Assembly (NCBI GenBank): GCA_026075535.2 | Contig: AP026547.1 | Span: 620,001-684,000, forward strand | Reading direction: 5' to 3' | Origin: Tricholoma matsutake | Lineage: Eukaryota; Basidiomycota; Agaricomycetes; Agaricales; Tricholomataceae | Length of the DNA: 64,000 bases | Part shown: positions 58,296 through 64,000 of the stretch, piece after piece | Position numbering within the stretch: position 1 is the first letter of the stretch | Layout of the letters: every line of letters starts with the position of its first letter | The notes under the pieces: model-generated | Database searches by the model: none | What the model saw: the letters and a program-made list of their open reading frames with translations, nothing else | Told to the model about the DNA's origin: nothing | Translations under genes and position numbers: made by a program

Positions 58296-58574
58296 TTTGC
58301 ACTCCCCCCCATATTCCTATCAGAGTCCTAGGAGTCCGAGTTTTCTGATAAGAGTCCGGTCAGAATCTGATAGGAGTCCTACTAGTCCGACAATAGTCCT
58401 AGGAGTCCAATAGGAATCCGATCGGAATGTATCCTGATGACCATGTACTTTTATTTCCAAGAAATTCCTAGTAAATTCCAAGTAAAGTCCTATGCAATTC
58501 CAACAGGTAGTAGTCAGAATACCACACCATTTTGGAAGACTTAACTTGATGAAAGTGCTTACGAAATACATGGG

Positions 58575-58665
58575 CAGAGCAGGAATTGAACTCTAGACCT
58601 TGGGATATAAGTGACATGACTACCAAACAAGTGCTCAACCAGTTGAGCAACAGGAGCACTAATAA
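58575..58665 (-). ncRNA. tRNA-like sequence (SINE head or pseudo-tRNA)
   Basis: On the minus strand, gttgctcaactggttgagca (A-box-like, with a D-arm palindrome gctc...gagc) is followed ~45 bp later by gagttcaattcc (B-box-like). No clean acceptor stem closes, so it is more likely a tRNA-derived SINE head than a working tRNA. Confidence 0.35.
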
Positions 58666-59061
58666 ATATGTAATATAAAGTCCATTTAAAGCACTTAGGA
58701 TTAGTTCACTTATTTTTAACCTCTCTCACAAGAGCTCGAAAAAAAATTATTGAGCCCTCGCATCTTCGCGAGGGAGTAGATAACTAATATAGATTTAAAA
58801 AAAACCCCCCCCCCCCGCAAACGTGAGGGGGAGAATTAATTATACTATTTAATTATACTATTTTAAATTCTACAAAAAAACCCACCCCCCTGCAAAATGG
58901 GGGGGAGGGGTGGTGGTGCATCGCGTTGGCTGTCTCATCAGCCCTGTCCTGTCATTTCCCCTCCCTCTCGTCTCTGTCATGTCTCGCCTCCCTCACCTTG
59001 CCTCCCCCATGGCTTCCCTCCCCTCCCTTGTCTCCCCTCCCTCGTCATTCCACTCACCGTC

Positions 59062-59375
59062 CACCCCACGAGCAGTTGCTCACGAGGCTGGTGGTGGGTG
59101 GTGCGTTGTATGTTGGTGGTAGTGTGGGGCGGGTGTCGCCATTGTCTCCCCTTCTGGTTGTCATCGTCTGCACCCACAAACCACCCTACGGGCAGCTGCT
59201 CGTAGGTGTGTTGTTTGGTGTCGTCATCATCCCTCCACGCCATTCCCGTGTTCTCGCACCCCATATACACCCCGTGAGCAGTCACTCATGGCGGTGATGG
59301 GGGGTGCTGGATGTCATTGGTGTTGTGGGGGGTCCATGCACTCATGATCCACCCTATGAGCAGCAGCTCGTAGGC
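59062..59375 (+). repeat. four recurrent short palindromes around GAGCAG(N)GCTC
   Basis: Motifs of ~28 bp built as CACC(C)Y-AYGRGCAG-YWGCTCRYRRG occur at 59062, 59181, 59267 and 59349 inside the 2-kb element, each an imperfect hairpin (for example acgagcagttgctcacgag). Confidence 0.6.
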
Positions 59376-59954
59376 ATGGGGTGGGTGCATTGTCGGTTCA
59401 TCAGTGACGGGGCACAAGGGGAGGGGTCAGGTGGTGCTTACTGGGCGGGTATTCCCCTTCTGGGGTCTCCTGGTGTTGCTCCCCATGCTCCTGACCATGA
59501 TCGATACCCTCACATCCCATTTTGACAGGGAGGAGGGGGGTTGCCAGGGGCGTCATTGGGTGTGGGTTTGGCTTGCGTCAGTCCATCGTTACTCATGTAG
59601 ATTAGAACCTAGAAACAAGGCAAATGAATTAGTTAGTTTACAAAAGTAAAAAACAAATGAAAAAAAAAACTTACTATGGCCCAAACAACGATTGCATCGT
59701 TTGGGCATCATTCGGCGTCGAAACCAGTTGTTTCCAGTCTTGGGGGCTCGTCTAGAGATGGGGGTGAAGTGGGAGTGGTGGGAGTTGCTGGGTTGAGGTG
59801 GTTGAGGTGGGGGGGATGGAGGTGGCGTGCTTGTCATCATTGGTGGTGGTGGTGGGAGTTGATGAGCTGGCAGGTGTGATGACATGGCTATGTGCTTTGT
59901 CATCACACCCATGGGAATGGTATGTAGTGTAGTATGATCAGTTACCTGTAATGA

Positions 59955-60040
59955 CTGTTTAGCCTAATGGTATTCTTGTTGGTTTACACTTACATAATCT
60001 TCTGTAGTCAAGTGTTCGATTCTCATCTGTGTGTTTAATT
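59955..60040 (+). ncRNA. tRNA-like sequence with A and B boxes
   Basis: tagcctaatgg (A-box consensus TRGYNNANNGG) and gtgttcgattctc (B-box) lie about 55 bp apart. The stems are not tRNA-like enough for a gene call. It lies on the strand opposite to the other tRNA-like sequence in the same element. Confidence 0.3.
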
Positions 60041-60564
60041 TTTCATACTATATTACTAAGCAAGGCTGCTTTCATTCCTATCGGAATCCTATGTTGTCTG
60101 ATGTCTTAGCATAACTTCGGACTAGTCCTATGTGATTTATATTATCAGAAATTCCTAGGAAATTCCGATAGTCTGATCGGACTCTGATCAGACTACATTG
60201 GACTGGACTAGGACTAAATGTGCCATTTCACATCAATTTGGCTGGTGAAAATGACATCAGAATATGGTTGGATTCCGATCGGAGTCCAATTGGAATCATC
60301 GGAATCATCAGATTTCTATAGGAATATGGGGGGGAGTGTAAAGACCTCAGGAATTTTGAATGTCTGCCCACCCTCAATGATGTTGCGGCATAGAGCAGTG
60401 CCATTGAATACTATGCGGATTGTCTAGGGTATGTTCTCATGTAAACACAGCATTATGCAAAATTTGATACATAGTTGTATTTCATCAACTGAAAAAACAA
60501 CTGTTCTGGCAGCCATTTTGTATCGTCAATACTTAGGAGTGTTACCCTACCATTTGACTAAAAG

Positions 60565-60710
60565 CTAGCACAGATCCGGAGGTTTTTGGCTCTTATTAGC
60601 TTATCACTACCAGTTGAGTCATCACTCCTATTGCAACCTAGCACAGATCTGGGGATTCCTGGCTCCTATTAGCTTATCACTGCCAGGCGAGTCATCACTA
60701 CCCACAACAA
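60565..60710 (+). repeat. 73-bp tandem duplication
   Basis: ctagcacagatc(c/t)gg(a/g)g...ggctc(t/c)tattagcttatcac is repeated at 60565 and 60638. Confidence 0.85.
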
Positions 60711-61704
60711 CAACCATTTGCAATTGCTGCTGAGAGTAATCTTGATGTTCACTATCAGTTGTCTGTGGCTATTCTTGTTGATTGGTTACTGTGGATTAAA
60801 CACTGTGAGCCAGGAAGCCCTCTGCATGTTGCACAAATGTCAAAAAGGGGTCATTGACATTGCAAAGTATGGATGATTGTACTTCTTTTGGATTACATGC
60901 CTGATAACTGATGCCATATCAGATTTCAGACATCATTTGATGGAATGAATTGGGAATGCAATGACATTGCTAATCCACCAAGACTCAGAGTAATGCTACA
61001 TTGTTCACAGGTATGAAATTCTTGTACAAATAAACAGAAACAAGTCTGACCTTTGTCATGATTCTGATAGTATAATGTGATGGATAAATTTATCCAACAG
61101 ATGTCTGGAAGGGATGATGCTGGTACCTTGAATCATCTGTGTAATGTCAAACACATACATGGTGTGCATTGCAACAACAGTCTTAAGTTCTGGTGGACAA
61201 AGCGAATTGGAAAAGACGCAAAGGTATGTCTTCACAAAACTTGTCACAAGATTCCTTCACAATTTACATTACTAGTGGCTATTGCACAAAGGTGCTGTGA
61301 CTTACACTAGACAGGCTAGTGTTAAGGCATATACAATCACAGCCTTGCTGTACAAATCCACATTGGGTGGATATTATATGGAAATGCACCATAACACAAC
61401 AGGTTCTGATGAGTTCACACATACTCGTCAGAAGCCTCTGAATACAATGATCTTGTATCTGAGTAATTTAAAGCTGGAAACACAGTGTTGTGTATTATTA
61501 CATTTGAGTCTGGGAACTATAAACAGATTTCTTTTCTTGGTGATGGTAAATGCACTTGACATGGCAATCACACCATATATCAACTCAATAAACACAAGTA
61601 AGTTTTGTCACTATGTGTACAACATATTGTGCTTATTTAAAGACATAGTGATCAGAGATGACAAGGTATGGGCAAAAATCTATTTACACTATGGCTGAAT
61701 TCAG
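60711..61704 (+). other. no resolved gene; 5' side of the Helitron
   Basis: Plus-strand frames at 61077-61310 and 61282-61698 have coding-like composition (LNHLCNVKHIHGVHCNNSLK; TLGGYYMEMHHNTTGSDEFT) and could be an upstream ORF of the Helitron. I recognise no domain. The 5' terminus of the element was not located. Confidence 0.35.
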
Positions 61705-64000
61705 GTGTGGTTATGGCTTATACATTGTGTGAGAAGTGAAAATGTATGGCAATGGGTATTAGATTTGAAGTACAGATTATGCAGATTCATTGTACTTTGC
61801 CATGAATATGTAGTTGTCTTTTCCAATGTATGTAAGGGCAACAGGCAGCATCCAAGAGACTGGAAAAGGTTGAAGGGTCAGGCTACTTGGAAACAATGCC
61901 ACTCATTGAAAATTGCACACTGGAATGGTCAGAGTGGGTTGCCGCAGCTGAATTGGTTGTTTTTATTTCAAGATGTTAGCTCTTTTATCCAATGCAGATG
62001 TCATTTGACCTTCTTGAAAGAGAAAACTAGAGTTTGTTTGATACTGGTCAAAAAGCCTGCTTTGGGAGTGTGTAAGAACTTAACGTCAAATGGGCAGAAA
62101 TTTGTTAGAATAATCAATAGTCCTGTAGGGGGAGGAGGACCTGGTATAATCTCTTGGGATGTTATCAAGCCATTCATAATGGCAACAGACAGTGATTTGG
62201 AAAGTCCTGTTACATTTGAGAGTCACACAGATGATGTTGGATTATATAATTATCCTGTGACACAAGGATATGTTCATGTAAAACTGCTGTTAAATACTCT
62301 AGTTCATTGCTTACCTGTTCGGAAAATTTACATGATAGCTAAGATTCATAAGATCAAATTATGTACTAGAACAAGTAAAAAGGATTTGCTTCATTATTTT
62401 GAGCAACATGATTGCTTGTCTTGCAATCTGTATACTTCTGTATTTAAGACAATCAAGACACATCATGAGTATGAAAAAGAGTGACAGCAAAAACATAGAG
62501 ATATGAAGAAAGCTGCAACACAGAAACCTGACACATATAGTGTGGCTGAATTAGAATTGCTTGAGCCATTTCCCCCCAAACCTTTAAGTCCAGAACTTAG
62601 CCTTGAGATCATCAGTGATTTTTGCAATGATGCATCAACAGATAGTTTGGAGGAAAATGGTTGTGCTGTATGTGGGAGGCTGACACCAAAAAAACAACTG
62701 ACAAAGTTGAAATCAATAGCCAATCAACTGCACATATTGCAATCAGAAGGAGGAACAAGAAATGAGAGAAAAAAACCATCAGATAAAATTGAAGGTGGCA
62801 ATGGTCCGATAATTGATCACATGTATGACCAAGTCTGTGAAAGTTGCTGCCAAGAAATATGTGTGGGCAAAGCTCCTTGTTGTGCACTAGCAAATGGCTT
62901 GTGGATTGGTAATGTACCACAAGAACTTCAAAATCTTCGTTACATTGAAAAGCGGTTGATACAAAAGGTACAAGTTAATGGTTGCTTTGTACATGTTGCA
63001 TCTTCAGGACTAAGAAAGATGGTGGCTCATGCAATTGCATTTGAAGCACCAGTGGCCAAAGTCTACAACATTTTACCTCCCCCTTGTGAGGAATTGGATG
63101 AGGTGTTAGCTGTACTGTTTACAGGTCCTTGTAAGCCTACAAAAGAGGAACTGCAATGCACTCCTTTGCTGGTAAGGAGAAAAGTAGTGGCCCATGCTTT
63201 AGAATGGTTGAAATTAAACCATTTAGATTATGCTGACTTGACCATATCATATGATGAGCTGGCAAAGTATCCTGAGGATATTCCTCCAGTGACTGTGGAA
63301 TTTAAACAAGCACAAACAAACAAAGTTCCAGAGGGTACTAGCACCTTTGACCAAGTTATGGATGATGGAGTAGAAGAAGGAAACTGCCCATTTGTAGTGC
63401 AGGGTATCACTGGAGAGCAGCTGTCCACAAAAACAGTAGAAGCATTGAAGGGCATTGCATTAAAGCATTGGAACAATCATGGTGCTGCAATATCAGTGGG
63501 ACAAAGTGGAACCGCTCAGTCAATTTTCAACAACCCAAATTTGTATCCTCAGATATTTCCTTGGCTATTTCCATATGGCTATGGGGGTATAGGAACCACC
63601 AAGTTGTCAGATAAAGTGCATAAAAAGTTTCTGCTAATGTACCATGATAAACAGTTCCAAACAGACACAGCATTCTCATTTGTGGCATTTAGTCATGAGC
63701 AGATTAAAGCAACAACAACAGGATCTTTTTTGATTGCAGAAAAAAGTAAATTCAAGGACGTTGCAGAGTGTTTGCTGAATGTAAACCAAGATGTTTTAGC
63801 AGATATTGCAAAAAGAATGTCAACTGGAGAGACAGTAAAACCAGCAAATTATGATGAAGAGCTTTGTTTTCAAGTAATAAGAGATTTGGATCATGTTAGT
63901 GCTCATGTACATGGATCAATCACAAGCAAAAAACATATGCAAAATAAGATATGGTCATTAATCACTTATCTGGGGGCACCATTATGGTACATTACTCTTT
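61705..64000 (+). pseudogene. Helitron Rep/helicase-like protein, N-terminal half, one premature stop, runs off window
   Basis: One frame is open from 61705 except for a TGA at 62482-62484 between HHEYEKE and QQKHRDMKK; from the ATG at 62503 it stays open for 499 codons to the window edge. Segments: KDLLHYFEQHDCLSC, a Cys-rich region with NGCAVCGRLTPKKQLTKLKS and DQVCESCCQEICVGKAPCCA, then GLWIGNVPQELQNLRYIEKR, LIQKVQVNGCFVHVASSGLR. The Helitron_like_N region follows: LYPQIFPWLFPYGYGGIG, LLMYHDKQFQTDTAFSFVAF, SHEQIKATTTGSF, IRDLDHVSAHVHGSIT, MQNKIWSLITYLGAPLWYIT. This is the agaricomycete Helitron protein that mobilises DNA by rolling-circle replication. The HUH motif and PIF1-type helicase lie beyond 64000. 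The TGA would be Arg by context, so the element is otherwise well preserved. Confidence 0.88.

Larger units (their letters stand above)
58300..60338. mobile_element. 2-kb non-coding element with CACTCCCCCCCATATTCCTAT inverted ends
   Basis: Left end (58300-58320) and right end (60318-60338) share a ~21-bp inverted repeat, CACTCCCCCCCATATTCCTAT, preceded on both sides by CTTT(G/A). Both subterminal regions (58318-58500 and 60070-60315) are packed with gagtcc, gaatcc, attcc and their complements. No transposase is inside. No target duplication could be confirmed, so the class is open; CACTA-like is possible from the ends. Confidence 0.7.

Noticed and set aside
58750..58775. ccctcgc-N-gcgaggg hairpin as a terminator
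   Set aside because: Bacterial-type terminators do not apply in a fungal genome; it is better read as part of the 2-kb element.
1..64000. CRISPR arrays, rRNA and canonical tRNA genes
   Set aside because: No regularly spaced short repeats with unique spacers, no rRNA-like stretch, and no complete tRNA cloverleaf were seen.

Overview
The window looks like repeat-rich, gene-poor DNA from a basidiomycete fungus, most likely an Agaricomycete. The evidence is dense GT-AG introns of about 45-62 bp and a typical agaricomycete transposon mix (chromodomain Ty3/gypsy, Ty1/copia, hAT, Tc1/mariner, MULE, CACTA-like, Helitron, an endonuclease-less Penelope-like RT). A Crinkler-type gene and decayed Zn-cluster transcription factor and WD40 genes fit the same picture. 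All calls come from reading the sequence; no database search was possible. I see no rRNA, canonical tRNA or CRISPR array.

Layout. 1-650: gypsy 3' end and LTR. 0.65-7.1 kb: short repeats, AT-rich DNA and a hAT remnant. 7.17-11.02 kb: a nearly complete hAT element with perfect 8-bp target duplications and an eight-exon transposase broken by one stop. 11.13-12.41 kb: a Tc1/mariner deletion derivative with about 137-bp inverted repeats. 12.4-15.1 kb: a Crinkler locus holding a broken header fragment and an intact four-exon gene with two ubiquitin-like headers, a PD-(D/E)XK nuclease domain and a kinase domain. 15.25-15.9 kb: a near-perfect 660-bp hairpin just upstream of that gene. 16.2-20.1 kb: a MULE remnant and a transcription-factor pseudogene split by a 1.15-kb insertion. 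20.9-22.8 kb: a 5'-truncated Penelope-like RT whose 3' side carries telomere-like TTAGGG units, abutting a gypsy integrase fragment. 23.1-24.1 kb: a degenerate ~120-bp satellite. 26.57-33.06 kb: a CACTA-like element with ~480-bp inverted repeats and a 3-bp target duplication, carrying a gypsy fragment truncated at both ends. 33.5-37.6 kb: a coiled-coil gene remnant and a copia pol. 37.6-44.7 kb: two more gypsy copies. 46.65-47.35 kb: a solo LTR with a 5-bp target duplication. 47.4-57 kb: multi-exon hypothetical genes of families I cannot name. 58.3-60.3 kb: a non-coding element with C-rich inverted ends. 61.7-64 kb: the N-terminal half of a Helitron Rep-helicase gene running off the window.

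The most unusual feature is shared by all three copies of one gypsy family. Between pol and the polypurine tract/3' LTR, on the opposite strand, each carries a spliced gene encoding a charged coiled coil, a Zn(II)2Cys6 cluster and an acidic tail. A 48-50 bp intron sits inside the same Arg codon of the CxRC motif in all three. It looks like a transcription-factor-type accessory gene riding antisense inside a retrotransposon. A second theme is mutational: many in-frame stops are TGA where the family expects Arg, as expected from C-to-T change at CGA codons.
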